Source of the DNA: Rhodoluna sp. KAS3
GTDB lineage: Bacteria; Actinomycetota; Actinomycetes; Actinomycetales; Microbacteriaceae
Reading direction: 5' to 3'
Assembly: GCF_026000575.1 (NCBI RefSeq)
Contig: NZ_AP026910.1
Location: forward strand, 496,001 to 560,000
Length of the DNA: 64,000 bases
A program made the translations under genes and the position numbers. The notes below the pieces were generated by a model, which ran no database searches, was not told the DNA's origin, and worked only from the letters and a program-made list of their open reading frames with translations. How positions within the stretch are numbered: the first letter of the stretch is position 1; each line of letters opens with the position of its first letter. Below, in pieces: positions 1 through 9,968 of the stretch.

Positions 1-1
1 A

Positions 2-1348
2 GCTACGTCCGCGGACACAGTGGTTTCTGGTTCGGTAGAAACCGATTCACGCCTGGTGGGTGCCGGGAGCCTATTTTTTGCCAAACCGGGTGAAGTTACT
101 GACGGTCACCTGTTCATCGGTGCTGCAGCTGAAAAGGGCGCAGTGGCTGCCGTCGTTGATCATTTTGTTGCAGAGGCTTCAGACACCCCGCAGTTGATTG
201 TTACTGATGTGGTGGCTGCTCTTGGCCAACTGGCGGCCTTTGTGCTGGCCAAGGTGCGCCAGGAATCCGATCTCAAAGTAATTGGCATTACCGGTTCGAA
301 CGGGAAAACCACTACCAAAAACATGCTCCGGGCTATTCTGCAGACCCAGGGTCCGACCATTGCCCCGATTGAATCTTTCAATAATGAGGTTGGCGCACCC
401 ATTTCGATTCTGAAGGTGGATGCCGAAACCAAGTATTTGGTTGTTGAACTGGGTGCCGGCGGGCCAGGCAGCATTGCCTATCTGACCGACATCACAAAAC
501 CAGACATCGCCGTGGTCCTGAAAGTTGGATTGGCCCACGTTGGTGAGTTTGGTGGCATTGAAGGCACTGCCAAAATCAAGGGCGAGTTGCCTGCGCGCCT
601 GACGGCCGATGATTTGCTGATTCTAAATTCTGATGACGGCTATGTGCGTGACATGCCATCTGAAGCAAAGCGTTTGTCTTTCGGAACTGCAGGAGATGCC
701 GATTACCGAGCAACCGGCCAGGCGTTGACCATCGACGGCACCGAGTTTGAATTGCACTGGCCAAATGCCGAATTGAGCAAAGTAAAGCTTCAGATTCTTG
801 GCGAGCACCATGTCATGAATGCTCTGGCTTCAGCTGCAGTGGCTGATCAGCTTGGTGTTCCTAGGGCTCAAATTATCGGAGCTCTTGAGGCTATGCCGCT
901 TGCCGAGCGCTGGCGCATGGAGGTTAGGCATCGAGCCGATGGGGTAACCGTAATCAACGATGCCTACAACGCGAGCCCGGATTCAATGAAGGCTGCCCTG
1001 CAGACCCTCGCCCAATTGGGCCGCTCCGGTCGCCGCACGATTGCCATTCTCGGCGAAATGGCCGAACTTGGCACCGCTTCAAGAGAGCAGCACGATGCAA
1101 TCGGTCGAATCGTGGTTCGACTCAACATCGATCAGCTGATCGTTGTGGGAGCCCCGGCGAAACTGATTCACATGGGTGCTGAACAAGAAGGTTCGTGGGC
1201 CGGCGAGTCAAAATACTTCGAGTCAATTGACGAGGCTTTGGCCCATGTTCGTGGAATGCTTGTGGCTGGCGATATTGTGCTGGTCAAGTCATCCAAATCT
1301 GCCAACCTAAGACACCTGGGGGACGATTTGATGGAGGTTAGTTCGTGA
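2..1348 (+). CDS. murF: UDP-N-acetylmuramoyl-tripeptide--D-alanyl-D-alanine ligase, 5' end cut off
   Basis: Mur ligase that adds D-Ala-D-Ala to UDP-MurNAc-tripeptide in the cytoplasm, the last step in making the soluble peptidoglycan precursor. The frame is open to the window edge and the first visible residues already match the Mur N-terminal region ([19 protein letters not shown]), so the start codon lies outside the window. A GTG at 20 is probably internal. The ATP-binding P-loop [12 protein letters not shown] is coded at about 283-318, and the ligase C-terminal part contains [11 protein letters not shown]. The TGA stop overlaps the GTG start of mraY by four bases, which suggests translational coupling. 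Identity is clear from motifs and context. Confidence 0.96.
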   Translation, partial: ATSADTVVSGSVETDSRLVGAGSLFFAKPGEVTDGHLFIGAAAEKGAVAAVVDHFVAEASDTPQLIVTDVVAALGQLAAFVLAKVRQESDLKVIGITGSNGKTTTKNMLRAILQTQGPTIAPIESFNNEVGAPISILKVDAETKYLVVELGAGGPGSIAYLTDITKPDIAVVLKVGLAHVGEFGGIEGTAKIKGELPARLTADDLLILNSDDGYVRDMPSEAKRLSFGTAGDADYRATGQALTIDGTEFELHWPNAELSKVKLQILGEHHVMNALASAAVADQLGVPRAQIIGALEAMPLAERWRMEVRHRADGVTVINDAYNASPDSMKAALQTLAQLGRSGRRTIAILGEMAELGTASREQHDAIGRIVVRLNIDQLIVVGAPAKLIHMGAEQEGSWAGESKYFESIDEALAHVRGMLVAGDIVLVKSSKSANLRHLGDDLMEVSS

Positions 1349-2445
1349 GAGCGATCTTGCTTGCCGGTGGCGTTGCCATGGCGTTTACCCTTTTGGCCAC
1401 ACCGGGATTTATTTGGTTGTTCCGCAAGCTCAAGTGGGGTCAATTCATTCGTGAGGATGGCCCACAGGCACACCACACTAAGCACGGCACCCCAACCATG
1501 GGCGGCGTTGTCATCATCGTTGCGGCTGTACTTGGCTACTTTGTAGGAAAACTCTTCAACTTTGAAACACCAACCATTTCAGCCCTCTTGGTGCTGTTGA
1601 TGCTAGTGGGCTTGGGTCTGGTTGGCTTTATCGATGACTTCATCAAGACTCATAAGCAACGCAGCCTAGGTCTTACCGGTTGGGCAAAAATTGCACTTCA
1701 GGGTGTTGTTGCAACAGTCTTTGCGGTGCTAGCGCTGCAGTTTCCAAATGAAAGCGGATTGACCCCAGCTTCAACGCAAATCTCAATGGTTCGGGACACC
1801 GGCCTTGACCTAATGATGTTTGGGTCGGTAATCGGCGTCATCCTGTTTATTCTTTGGATTTACATTCTGGTTGCCAGCGCATCGAATGGTGTGAACATCG
1901 CTGATGGTCTAGACGGTCTCGCTACCGGCTCAACGATCATGGCTATCGGTGCCTACACGGTAATTGGATTCTGGCAGTTCAACCAATCCTGTGGTCAGGT
2001 CGTCGAGAACATTGCCTCCTGCTACAACGTACGCGACCCTCTTGACTTGGCAGTCGTGGCGTCTGCCATCGTGGGTGCACTCACCGGTTTCCTCTGGTGG
2101 AACACTTCTCCGGCTCAGATTTTTATGGGTGACACCGGGTCCTTGGGCTTGGGTGGCGCACTCGCTGCGCTGGCAATTCTCTCGCGCACCGAACTCCTAC
2201 TTTTGCTTATCGGTGGAATTTTTGTAATCGTCACCGGCTCGGTAGTCGTACAACGCGTCTTCTTCAAGATAACCAAGTGGAAGACCGGCACGGGTAGGCG
2301 AATATTTTTGATGAGTCCGTTGCATCACCACTTCGAACTCAAGGGCTGGGCTCAGGTTACCGTTGTGGTCAGATTCTGGATCATCGCTGGTCTTTGTGTG
2401 CTTGGTGGCATCGGACTGTTTTACCTCGAGTGGATTTACGGCTAG
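1345..2445 (+). CDS. mraY: Phospho-N-acetylmuramoyl-pentapeptide transferase
   Basis: Membrane enzyme that transfers phospho-MurNAc-pentapeptide to undecaprenyl phosphate, forming lipid I. The 366-residue length is normal for the family and the protein is strongly hydrophobic with about ten membrane segments. Diagnostic motifs are present: IDDFIKTHK near residue 96, [15 protein letters not shown] near 181, [13 protein letters not shown] near 260 and the [11 protein letters not shown] triple-histidine loop near 325. Translation starts at a GTG inside the murF stop (GTGA overlap), so it is coupled to murF. murD follows two bases after the stop. Confidence 0.97.
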   Translation: MRAILLAGGVAMAFTLLATPGFIWLFRKLKWGQFIREDGPQAHHTKHGTPTMGGVVIIVAAVLGYFVGKLFNFETPTISALLVLLMLVGLGLVGFIDDFIKTHKQRSLGLTGWAKIALQGVVATVFAVLALQFPNESGLTPASTQISMVRDTGLDLMMFGSVIGVILFILWIYILVASASNGVNIADGLDGLATGSTIMAIGAYTVIGFWQFNQSCGQVVENIASCYNVRDPLDLAVVASAIVGALTGFLWWNTSPAQIFMGDTGSLGLGGALAALAILSRTELLLLLIGGIFVIVTGSVVVQRVFFKITKWKTGTGRRIFLMSPLHHHFELKGWAQVTVVVRFWIIAGLCVLGGIGLFYLEWIYG

Positions 2446-2447
2446 AC

Positions 2448-3914
2448 ATGAATGAATTAGAAAATCTCAACAGTTGGCATGCCGATTGGCGAGGGCTTCG
2501 GGTTGTGGTTTTCGGTCTCGGTGTCACCGGTTTTTCAGTAGCTGACACCCTTGCCGAATTGGGTTGTCAGGTTTTGGTTGTGGCCGAAAAAGCTGATCCA
2601 GAGCTGGTCGATATTCTCGATGTAATTGGTGTTACTCACATCACCGGTGAAGCCGCCAAAGGGCTTCCACAACAGGTCATTGATTTCAGACCTCAATTAG
2701 TTGTTACTTCGCCTGGCGTTCGCCCAGAACATGACCTCCTCGGTTGGTCGGCCGAGCAAAGCATTCCTATTTGGGTAGACATTGATCTTGCATGGCGTGT
2801 GCGCGATAAAACCACACGTGTGGCCGATTGGTTAGTGGTCACTGGCACCAACGGTAAAACCACCACCGTCCAGATGGTCGAAGCGATGCTGAACCGGGGT
2901 GGAAAAAAGGCGATTGCCTGCGGAAATATCGGAACACCGATCCTCGATGCCATCCGTGACCCAGAGGGCTTTGACGCTCTCATCGTTGAATTATCGAGTT
3001 TTCAATTGCACTACTTGGGCGAAATCCACCCGTATTCAAGTGCCGTTCTGAACTTGGCTGACGATCATCTCGACTGGCACGGCTCATTCGAGGCCTATCG
3101 AGATGCCAAGGCCAAGGTTTACGAGAACACTGCGGTTGCTTGTGTTTACAACACAGCCGACTTGGCTACTGAAAAAATGGTAGAAAACGCTGATGTTCAC
3201 GAGGGCGCCCGAGCAATTGGTTTCACGACCGGAACACCGGGCCGCAGTCAGGTTGGGTTTGTCGAAGACATCCTGTGTGACCGCGCTTTCCTTGATGACC
3301 GAGCCAATTCTGCACTCGAAATTGCCACGCTGGACGACCTGTCAAAAATCGGTGTGCTAACCCCACACCTGATGGCAAATGCCGCTGCCGCTGTGGCCAT
3401 GGCGCGTTCTTACGGAATAGATCCGGCAGATGTTAGAGCGGCGCTACTCGACTTTCGACTTGACGCCCACCGCATCGAGCTAGTTGCCGAACAGGATGGC
3501 ATTCGCTGGATCGATGATTCCAAGGCCACAAACCCGCACGCAGCTGCTGCTTCATTGAACTCATTCGAGAAGGTCATCTGGGTAGTGGGTGGCTTGCTAA
3601 AGGGCGTTGACCTCAACGATTTAGTCAAGAAATTTGCGGACCGGTTGAGCGCTGCCATTGTGATTGGTGTTGACCGCTCGCACGTCGTTGAGGTACTTTC
3701 GGCCCAGATTCCAAACCTGCCGGTGTTTGAAATTAGCGCTGCAGACAACACCGATGTAATGCCGCAGGTTGTTGAGGCTGCAAGCAAATTCACCGAAGCC
3801 GGTTCGGTGGTGCTGCTGGCCCCAGCGGCGGCATCGATGGACCAGTTCAAAGACTATGCCGACCGCGGAAATCAATTCGCCGAAGCTGTACGAGCGCACT
3901 TGGAGACAGCATGA
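2448..3914 (+). CDS. murD: UDP-N-acetylmuramoyl-L-alanine--D-glutamate ligase
   Basis: Cytoplasmic Mur ligase adding D-glutamate to UDP-MurNAc-L-Ala. I place the start at the ATG at 2448, two bases after mraY, giving 488 residues. An in-frame upstream start at 2394 would lie inside mraY and add residues that do not look like the family. An N-terminal Rossmann-like part (VVVFGLGVTGFSVADTLAE) is followed by the ATP loop VTGTNGKTTTVQM near residue 131 and the C-terminal DDSKATNPHAA near 355. It ends in an ATGA overlap with ftsW. Confidence 0.96.
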   Translation: MNELENLNSWHADWRGLRVVVFGLGVTGFSVADTLAELGCQVLVVAEKADPELVDILDVIGVTHITGEAAKGLPQQVIDFRPQLVVTSPGVRPEHDLLGWSAEQSIPIWVDIDLAWRVRDKTTRVADWLVVTGTNGKTTTVQMVEAMLNRGGKKAIACGNIGTPILDAIRDPEGFDALIVELSSFQLHYLGEIHPYSSAVLNLADDHLDWHGSFEAYRDAKAKVYENTAVACVYNTADLATEKMVENADVHEGARAIGFTTGTPGRSQVGFVEDILCDRAFLDDRANSALEIATLDDLSKIGVLTPHLMANAAAAVAMARSYGIDPADVRAALLDFRLDAHRIELVAEQDGIRWIDDSKATNPHAAAASLNSFEKVIWVVGGLLKGVDLNDLVKKFADRLSAAIVIGVDRSHVVEVLSAQIPNLPVFEISAADNTDVMPQVVEAASKFTEAGSVVLLAPAAASMDQFKDYADRGNQFAEAVRAHLETA

Positions 3915-5146
3915 AGAAATCTCAGGTGAAGCCGGCCAGGCGTCCTTCTGCCAGCCAGGTTTCGACTGCAACTCCTAGCCTTGCCTCTCTCGCATCTCGC
4001 TGGTTCGACAAAGTCTTCCGAGCCCAGTCGATTCACTTTTACCGTCTGCTCGGAGTCACGCTTTTTCTAGTTACCTTCGGCGTCGTCATGGTGCTGTCGG
4101 CATCATCTATCGACTCGTTGGTGGCCAACAATAATTCGTTCAGCGTTTTCGGCAAGCAGAGCTTTTTCGCGGTGGTCGGTTTGGGAGTCATGGCCCTGGT
4201 GTCACTGATGTCGACCAGCTTCATTCGGTCTAAGGCAAAAGTGCTCCTAGTCGGAGCGATGCTCTTGCAGGTTGCGGTTATCTTCATCGGTAAAGACATC
4301 AACGGAAACCGAAACTGGCTTGACTTTGGATTGTTCGCGATCCAGCCATCTGAGTTTTTGAAAATCGCGGTCATTCTCTTTGTGGCAAGCTACCTGGCTC
4401 AACAGTCTGATTACTTGCATGACCGAGCAGTTTGGGTGCGAGCCCTCGTGATTTCTGGCGCAGCGGCTGGCCTGGTGATGTTGGGGCGAGACCTCGGCAC
4501 CGTGATCATCATGGGTATCACCTTCGTAGGAATGCTCATTTTGGCGGGAATGCCACAAAAACTAATCAACCTTGTAGTTGTAGTTCTGGCTGTGGCCCTG
4601 CCACTGGCGATTATGAGCAGCGGTTCCCGAATGGGTCGAATCACAGCTTGGATGAACCCAAATGCTCCGGACCCATTTGAATACAACTGGCAGTCGGAAC
4701 ACGGTATGTGGGCATTGGCAGCCGGGCGAATTTTTGGTGCGGGTTTGGGCGAATCCAAAATGAAGTGGAGTTGGATTCCTGAAGTTGAAAACGACTTCAT
4801 TTTTGCCGTAATCGGTGAGGAACTCGGCCTAATCGGTGCCCTGGTCGTGATTATTCTGTTTGTCTTCCTGGCATTTGCGTTCCTCAGAATCATGCAGCGC
4901 ACTCAAGATGATTTCAGTCGCATCGTGGTCTCCGCAGTCATGCTTTGGATTGTTTTCCAGGCTCTGGTAAACATCGCGGTAGTGCTTAGGTTGCTTCCGG
5001 TACTTGGTGTTCCGCTGCCATTGATTTCTGCCGGTGGATCCTCGTTGGTGGCAAACCTCGGTGCAATCGGTGTGGTTTTGGCAATTGAGCGAGAGAATCA
5101 TGCCAATCCGTACCAGGAACGTCGCAAGCCGGGGCGTCGCCGATGA
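3911..5146 (+). CDS. ftsW: SEDS-family septal peptidoglycan glycosyltransferase FtsW
   Basis: Polytopic SEDS protein that polymerises lipid II at the septum together with a class B penicillin-binding protein. The 411 residues begin with a basic cytoplasmic tail of about 40-50 residues, followed by about ten membrane segments. SEDS-type stretches include NRNWLDFGLFAIQPSEFLKI and, near the C-terminus, LPLISAGGSSLVANLGAIG. Position between murD and murG argues for FtsW and not the elongation paralogue RodA. The start overlaps the murD stop by four bases, and the stop overlaps the murG start in the same way. Confidence 0.95.
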   Translation: MKKSQVKPARRPSASQVSTATPSLASLASRWFDKVFRAQSIHFYRLLGVTLFLVTFGVVMVLSASSIDSLVANNNSFSVFGKQSFFAVVGLGVMALVSLMSTSFIRSKAKVLLVGAMLLQVAVIFIGKDINGNRNWLDFGLFAIQPSEFLKIAVILFVASYLAQQSDYLHDRAVWVRALVISGAAAGLVMLGRDLGTVIIMGITFVGMLILAGMPQKLINLVVVVLAVALPLAIMSSGSRMGRITAWMNPNAPDPFEYNWQSEHGMWALAAGRIFGAGLGESKMKWSWIPEVENDFIFAVIGEELGLIGALVVIILFVFLAFAFLRIMQRTQDDFSRIVVSAVMLWIVFQALVNIAVVLRLLPVLGVPLPLISAGGSSLVANLGAIGVVLAIERENHANPYQERRKPGRRR

Positions 5147-6210
5147 CCAATTTTTTGCTGGCTGGCGGTGGCACTGCTGGGCATGTGAATCCGCTACTTG
5201 CTCTGGCTGATCAAATCAAATCTGATTCGCCGACTGACCAGGTGTGGGCGCTTGGCACCAAAGAGGGGCTGGAAAGCACTCTGGTGCCGGCACGCGGCTA
5301 CGAATTGCTGACCATTGCTCGGCTGCCTTTTCCGCGCCGACTTGGCAGTTACGCCTTTGGGTTTGTGCCTAAGCTTTTGCGGGCCATCAAGCAGGTTGAA
5401 AACATCATCACAGATAAAAAGATTGATGTTGTAGTTGGTTTTGGTGGATATGCCAGTGCGCCGGCGTATTTGGCTGCCAGACGCCTGGGTGTTCCGGTTG
5501 TGGTGCACGAGGCCAACGCACTGCCAGGTTGGGCAAATAAATTGGGCGCAAAGCGTGCCGCTGCCGTGGGTGTGGTGTTTGAATCGACCCCGATCAAGGG
5601 TGCGGTCACGGTGGGTATGCCGCTACGCCGTGAAATTGAGGCCATCGCCGAATTTCGAGACAAGCGTGCTGCCCGCGAGCACTTTGGTTTAGATCCGGAT
5701 TCGGTCACAATTTTGGTGACCGGTGGGTCTCTCGGGGCTAAGCGCATTAACGAAACTCTCGACCAGTCACGTCATCTGCTCGCCGCAGCTGGCATTCAGG
5801 TGCTGCACATCGTTGGCGGCAAATCTGACCTCGATGAAGTCAGCGAAGCGGGTTACGTGCGATTGAAATATTGCGACCGGATGGACCTAGCCATCTCGGC
5901 AAGTGACTTTGCGATTTCACGCGCAGGTGCCTCCACAGTCAGTGAATTTATGGCGGTTGGTTTGCCGGCCGCGTACATCCCGTACCCGGTGGGCAACGGA
6001 GAGCAGCGCTTCAACGTAGAGGGTCTCGTTGCCGCAGGTGGTTCAGTGCTGGTTGAAGACGCGCAGTTCACTCCGGAATACGTTGCCAGCGAGGTTATCC
6101 CGATGGTTTCTAATACCAAGCTATTGAGAGCCATGGCCGAAAAGGCCAAGGCTTTTGGTATTGCAGATGGCTCATCCAGGTTGCTATCGCTCATTCGCGG
6201 TGTTTTGTAA
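5143..6210 (+). CDS. murG: UDP-N-acetylglucosamine--undecaprenyl-PP-MurNAc-pentapeptide GlcNAc transferase
   Basis: Peripheral membrane GT28 glycosyltransferase that adds GlcNAc to lipid I to make lipid II. The N-terminal glycine-rich loop AGGGTAGHVNPLLALAD spans about residues 7-23. The second Rossmann domain has VTGGSLGAKRINETL, and the C-terminal donor site region has ISRAGASTVSEFMAVGLPA. The 355-residue length is typical. It starts on an ATG overlapping the ftsW stop (ATGA). A 51-base gap follows before murC, the first break in the overlapping gene chain. Confidence 0.96.
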   Translation: MTNFLLAGGGTAGHVNPLLALADQIKSDSPTDQVWALGTKEGLESTLVPARGYELLTIARLPFPRRLGSYAFGFVPKLLRAIKQVENIITDKKIDVVVGFGGYASAPAYLAARRLGVPVVVHEANALPGWANKLGAKRAAAVGVVFESTPIKGAVTVGMPLRREIEAIAEFRDKRAAREHFGLDPDSVTILVTGGSLGAKRINETLDQSRHLLAAAGIQVLHIVGGKSDLDEVSEAGYVRLKYCDRMDLAISASDFAISRAGASTVSEFMAVGLPAAYIPYPVGNGEQRFNVEGLVAAGGSVLVEDAQFTPEYVASEVIPMVSNTKLLRAMAEKAKAFGIADGSSRLLSLIRGVL

Positions 6211-6261
6211 GCCAATTTTCAAGCCTCGAGCCTAGTCTTGTAGACGAGTGTTAGGAACCGC

Positions 6262-7653
6262 ATGATCAAGCCCGATTTTTCACAGCCTGTACCCGAAGAC
6301 CTTGGAGTGGTTCACTTCATCGGTATCGGTGGTTCGGGTATGAGTGGCATCGCCCGAATTCTGTTGGGCATGGGCCACCGAGTCACGGGCAGCGATTTGC
6401 GCGATACAGCGACTGTAGCCGCACTGCGTGAACTCGGCGCCGAGATAACCATTGGGCATGATGCGGCGAACTTGGGTAACCCAGACACGGTGGTTGTGAC
6501 TTCTGCGCTTTGGCCGACCAATCCTGAGTACGTCCTGGCCAAGGAGCGGGGAATCCCAGTGATTCACCGTTCGCAGGCTCTTGCCTACCTAACCACCAAG
6601 CGCGATGTAATTGCCGTTGCCGGTGCCCACGGTAAAACCACGAGTACCGGAATGATTATCACGGCGCTTTTGGGCTTGGGCGAAGACCCGAGCTTTGTGA
6701 ATGGAGGCGTTATTGCCTCGCTAAATGCATCCTCGGCCAGCGGCACCGGAAACCTGTTTGTTCTCGAAGCCGATGAATCGGACGGTTCATTTTTGCTTTA
6801 CAACACGGCCGCTGCCTTGATCACCAACGTGGATGCCGATCACCTCGATCACTATGGCACCGAAGAAGCGTTTGAGGCCGAATTCGCAAGGTTTGCCAGC
6901 GGCGCTCGAGATTTTGTTGCTATTAGCTCTGACGACCCTGGAGCGGTGCGAGTCACTCGGTTGATCAAGGACAAGCGAGTGCTGACTTTCGGTCGGGCTG
7001 ATGACGCAAATTTCCGATTGTTCGATGTCGATGCCAGTGGCGCTCGGGTCTCGTTCAGTGTTGAACACAGTGGCAAAATTTACTCGGCTACCTTGCGGGT
7101 GCCTGGCGAGCACAACGCCATAAATGCAACCGGCGCGTTGGCAGTTTTGGTTGGCCTTGGTTTTGACGCAGAAAAGAGCCTGGCTCAGATTGCCGAGTTT
7201 GGTGGAACTGATCGTCGCTTCCAACTGCACGGCCAGGTTCGCGGTGTATCTGTTTATGACGACTACGCACACCACCCAACCGAGTCAGCTGCCGCCATCA
7301 AAGCGGCCAAGGCTGTTCTTGGCAACCAGGGTCGACTCATCACGGTGTTTCAGCCTCACCTTTACAGCCGGACGCGCCTGATGGCACAGGAGTTTGCTGA
7401 CGCCCTTTCGCTTAGCGACGAAGTAATTGTTCTCGACATCTATGCGGCGCGAGAAGATCCAGAGCCGGGCGTGACGGGCGCAATGGTATCAGACCGTTTC
7501 GCCGATAAAAATAAGGTTCACTACGTGCCTGAGTGGGATGACGTTCCAGCCGTGGCGGCTTCGATTGCCAAAGACGGTGACTTCATCATGACCATGGGTT
7601 GCGGTGACATTTACCGGATGTGCCCAGAGCTGTTGGAAGAGTTAAAGAAGTAG
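6262..7653 (+). CDS. murC: UDP-N-acetylmuramate--L-alanine ligase
   Basis: First Mur ligase of the cytoplasmic pathway, adding L-alanine to UDP-MurNAc. The 463 residues show an N-terminal nucleotide-sugar site [18 protein letters not shown] near residue 19, the ATP loop [11 protein letters not shown] near 121, and the C-terminal DDYAHHPTE near 333. The start ATG has a short AGGA-like ribosome binding site in the 51-base gap after murG. A possible -10 element (TAGTCT) lies upstream at about 6233-6238, so it may have its own promoter. ftsQ begins four bases after the stop. Confidence 0.96.
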   Translation: MIKPDFSQPVPEDLGVVHFIGIGGSGMSGIARILLGMGHRVTGSDLRDTATVAALRELGAEITIGHDAANLGNPDTVVVTSALWPTNPEYVLAKERGIPVIHRSQALAYLTTKRDVIAVAGAHGKTTSTGMIITALLGLGEDPSFVNGGVIASLNASSASGTGNLFVLEADESDGSFLLYNTAAALITNVDADHLDHYGTEEAFEAEFARFASGARDFVAISSDDPGAVRVTRLIKDKRVLTFGRADDANFRLFDVDASGARVSFSVEHSGKIYSATLRVPGEHNAINATGALAVLVGLGFDAEKSLAQIAEFGGTDRRFQLHGQVRGVSVYDDYAHHPTESAAAIKAAKAVLGNQGRLITVFQPHLYSRTRLMAQEFADALSLSDEVIVLDIYAAREDPEPGVTGAMVSDRFADKNKVHYVPEWDDVPAVAASIAKDGDFIMTMGCGDIYRMCPELLEELKK

Positions 7654-7657
7654 TTTC

Positions 7658-8614
7658 GTGAAGCGCCCCCAAGCACGTTCCGGCAATCCGAAGGCAAGGC
7701 CAACGGGGTTGCCGAGCGCACCGGCGAGGGCAGATTCTGCGTCAAAGGCAGCCAAGCCAACCAAAGCACTAAAGGCAGCCAAGTCGACCAAAACATCAAG
7801 GCCGACGAAGGCTATCGAACGTCGCGAAACTAAACGCCTCAACTTGGTGCGCAAGTCTTCGTCTAAGCGGGGGCTAAGCGCCAAACTCTCTGCCGAAGCA
7901 AAACGATTCACCGCTTACTCGCGTCGTCGTCGTGCCATCACCATCACCGTTGTGTCTGCGTTTTCATCGTTGTTGCTTATTGTTTTGGCGACCGTGGTCA
8001 CACCCGTTCTTGCGGTTGAAAAAATCACTGTCTCTGGTACCGATCGAATCAAGGAAGAGTCGGTTCAAAAGGCCCTCAAGAGTCAGATTGGCAAGCCACT
8101 TCCGACGGTTAATTCAGCTGAGATTGCCAGCCTGCTTGAGAAGTTTCCCCTGATTGAGAGTTTCGCGATTGTGAGCCTTCCTCCTCACGGTCTAAAAATT
8201 CAAATCACCGAGCGTCAACCGATTGTGATCATTGAATCTGGGGGAGTGAAGTACCTCTACGACCCGGCTGGAGTTCGTGTTGGTAAGGCTACGAGTAAAG
8301 ACAAGTACCCCGAAATGGCCATCGCTGGACTGCCGGAAAACAGTAAAAACTTTGCGGCGGCAATTGACGTGCTGATGGCGCTCCCAGCCAGCCTGCTCGA
8401 GCGGTTGGCGTCGATTGACGCCAAGTCAAAAGATGACGTCACCATGCGGTTGCGTGGGTATTCCGGGCAGCGAATTATTTGGGGCGATGGCTCCAACTCG
8501 GTGCTGAAATCCAAGGTGCTAGCTGCCCTAATCAAGAACCAAAAGAAGAACGACATGGTCACCTTTGACGTGTCTTCACCGAACGCACCGGCAGTGCGTT
8601 ACGGAAACTTTTAG
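7658..8614 (+). CDS. ftsQ: Cell division protein FtsQ (POTRA domain)
   Basis: Bitopic divisome protein linking cytoplasmic and periplasmic-side division factors. A GTG start four bases after murC gives 318 residues. The first 90 or so residues are a lysine, arginine and alanine-rich cytoplasmic tail (KAAKPTKALKAAKSTK). A single membrane segment follows near 93-118, then a POTRA domain beginning around VEKITVSGTDRIKEESVQKA and an FtsQ C-terminal domain. The long basic tail is an actinobacterial trait. Assignment rests on topology, POTRA-like sequence and location between murC and ftsZ. Confidence 0.92.
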   Translation: MKRPQARSGNPKARPTGLPSAPARADSASKAAKPTKALKAAKSTKTSRPTKAIERRETKRLNLVRKSSSKRGLSAKLSAEAKRFTAYSRRRRAITITVVSAFSSLLLIVLATVVTPVLAVEKITVSGTDRIKEESVQKALKSQIGKPLPTVNSAEIASLLEKFPLIESFAIVSLPPHGLKIQITERQPIVIIESGGVKYLYDPAGVRVGKATSKDKYPEMAIAGLPENSKNFAAAIDVLMALPASLLERLASIDAKSKDDVTMRLRGYSGQRIIWGDGSNSVLKSKVLAALIKNQKKNDMVTFDVSSPNAPAVRYGNF

Positions 8615-8645
8615 ACACGCCTACGAAGTTCCGACAATCTCCTTC

Positions 8646-8697
8646 GCTTACGGCTTACTTTCTTGGCGCAATGCATTAAATCGGTAAAACCGTAAGC
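8646..8697. promoter_or_regulatory. Inverted repeat and possible promoter upstream of ftsZ
   Basis: The 142-base gap between ftsQ and ftsZ holds GCTTACGG at 8646-8653 and its exact complement CCGTAAGC at 8690-8697. GGCTTAC at 8652-8658 offers a second pairing partner. Between the arms a weak promoter can be drawn: TTGGCG at 8663-8668 and TAAAAC at 8685-8690, 16 bases apart. This could be a regulated ftsZ promoter or a leader hairpin. No known regulator site is recognised here. Confidence 0.3.
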
Positions 8698-8756
8698 CTC
8701 ATGTAGAGGTTGAGGGTTTGGGGTTGAAGCATAAAAAGCGGAAGCAGAGGATTATC

Positions 8757-9965
8757 GTGGGTCTAAATCAGAACTACCTAGCAGTTATCAAGGTTGTTGG
8801 CGTCGGCGGCGGCGGTGTAAACGCACTAAACCGCATGATTGATGCTGGCCTTCGTGGTGTTGAGTTCGTAGCCATTAACACCGATGCCCAAGCGCTTTTG
8901 ATGAGTGAGGCACACGTCAAGCTCGACATAGGTCGCGAACTAACTCGCGGTCTAGGTGCTGGTGCTGACCCAGAGATCGGCCGTCGTGCGGCCGAGGACC
9001 ACGCCGATGAAATCGAAGCCGCACTTAAGGGTGCCGACATGGTTTTCGTCACTGCCGGTGAAGGCGGTGGTACCGGAACCGGTGCTGCTCCAGTGGTTGC
9101 CCGCATTGCAAAGTCTCTTGAAGCTCTTACCGTGGGTGTTGTTACCCGTCCATTTGGTTTTGAAGGAAAGCGTCGTGCCCAGCAGGCCGACCAGGGCATT
9201 GACGTGCTCCGCGGTGAGGTTGACACCCTAATTGTTGTTCCAAACCAGCGTCTGCTCGAACTTGTCAACAAGACTGTTTCGGTAGTCGAGGCATTTGCCA
9301 CCGCCGATGACGTTCTTCGTGCTGGTGTTCAGGGCATCACCGACCTAATCACCACTCCGGGTTTGATTAACCTCGACTTCGCCGACGTTAAATCGGTCAT
9401 GAAGGGCGCTGGTTCAGCGCTGATGGGTATTGGTACCGCCAAGGGTGAGGACCGCGCTGTTCGTGCGGCCGAGCTAGCTGTATCTAGCCCGCTGCTAGAG
9501 GCCAGCATCGATGGCGCACACGGCGTATTGCTTTTGGTTCAGGGAGCATCGGACCTTGGTCTTCACGAGATCGATGAGGCCGCTCGACTGGTCCAAGAGG
9601 CCGTGAGCCCTGAAGCGAACATCATTTACGGTACGACCATCGATGACACTCTCGGAGATGAAGTCCGCATTACTGTTATCGCGGCTGGTTTTGATGGCGG
9701 CACCCCGCAGGTGCGCAAGGTTGAGCGCAAGCCATACTCTGCCGCTCCTGCTGCGGCAGCCGGTGGCTGGTTTGCATCAAACCCTGCACCGGCAACCGAG
9801 GCCATTTTAGTTGTTCCTCAAGACGCCGAGGTCGACGCAGTCGAAGCCACTCCGGTTGCTGCCTCAGCGGAAGCTCGCTCTGAAGAATCAACCAGCGTGG
9901 CTCAGCCGCAGTCAAATGACGGAACCTGGGGCGACGACCTAGACATTCCTGAGTTCCTGCGCTAA
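8757..9965 (+). CDS. ftsZ: Cell division tubulin homologue FtsZ
   Basis: GTP-binding protein that forms the Z ring. I choose the GTG at 8757 (402 residues) because AGAGGA lies just upstream and the product then begins [20 protein letters not shown], the usual actinobacterial N-terminus. A TTG at 8718 would add a basic extension not typical of the family. The tubulin signature [16 protein letters not shown] is near residue 103. After a variable linker the protein ends in [10 protein letters not shown], the conserved C-terminal peptide that binds partners such as SepF. yggS starts three bases after the stop. Confidence 0.97.
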   Translation: MGLNQNYLAVIKVVGVGGGGVNALNRMIDAGLRGVEFVAINTDAQALLMSEAHVKLDIGRELTRGLGAGADPEIGRRAAEDHADEIEAALKGADMVFVTAGEGGGTGTGAAPVVARIAKSLEALTVGVVTRPFGFEGKRRAQQADQGIDVLRGEVDTLIVVPNQRLLELVNKTVSVVEAFATADDVLRAGVQGITDLITTPGLINLDFADVKSVMKGAGSALMGIGTAKGEDRAVRAAELAVSSPLLEASIDGAHGVLLLVQGASDLGLHEIDEAARLVQEAVSPEANIIYGTTIDDTLGDEVRITVIAAGFDGGTPQVRKVERKPYSAAPAAAAGGWFASNPAPATEAILVVPQDAEVDAVEATPVAASAEARSEESTSVAQPQSNDGTWGDDLDIPEFLR

Positions 9966-9968
9966 AAA

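Noticed and set aside
2394-2447. N-terminal extension of murD
   Set aside because: It would lie inside mraY, and the added residues do not resemble MurD. The ATG at 2448 fits better.
4411-4902. Long reverse-strand open frames inside ftsW, dnaE, nrdJ and other genes
   Set aside because: They are shadows of strongly coding plus-strand genes and show no domain features.
8718-8756. N-terminal extension of ftsZ from a TTG
   Set aside because: It would contain the ribosome binding site AGAGGA and add a basic tail not usual in FtsZ.
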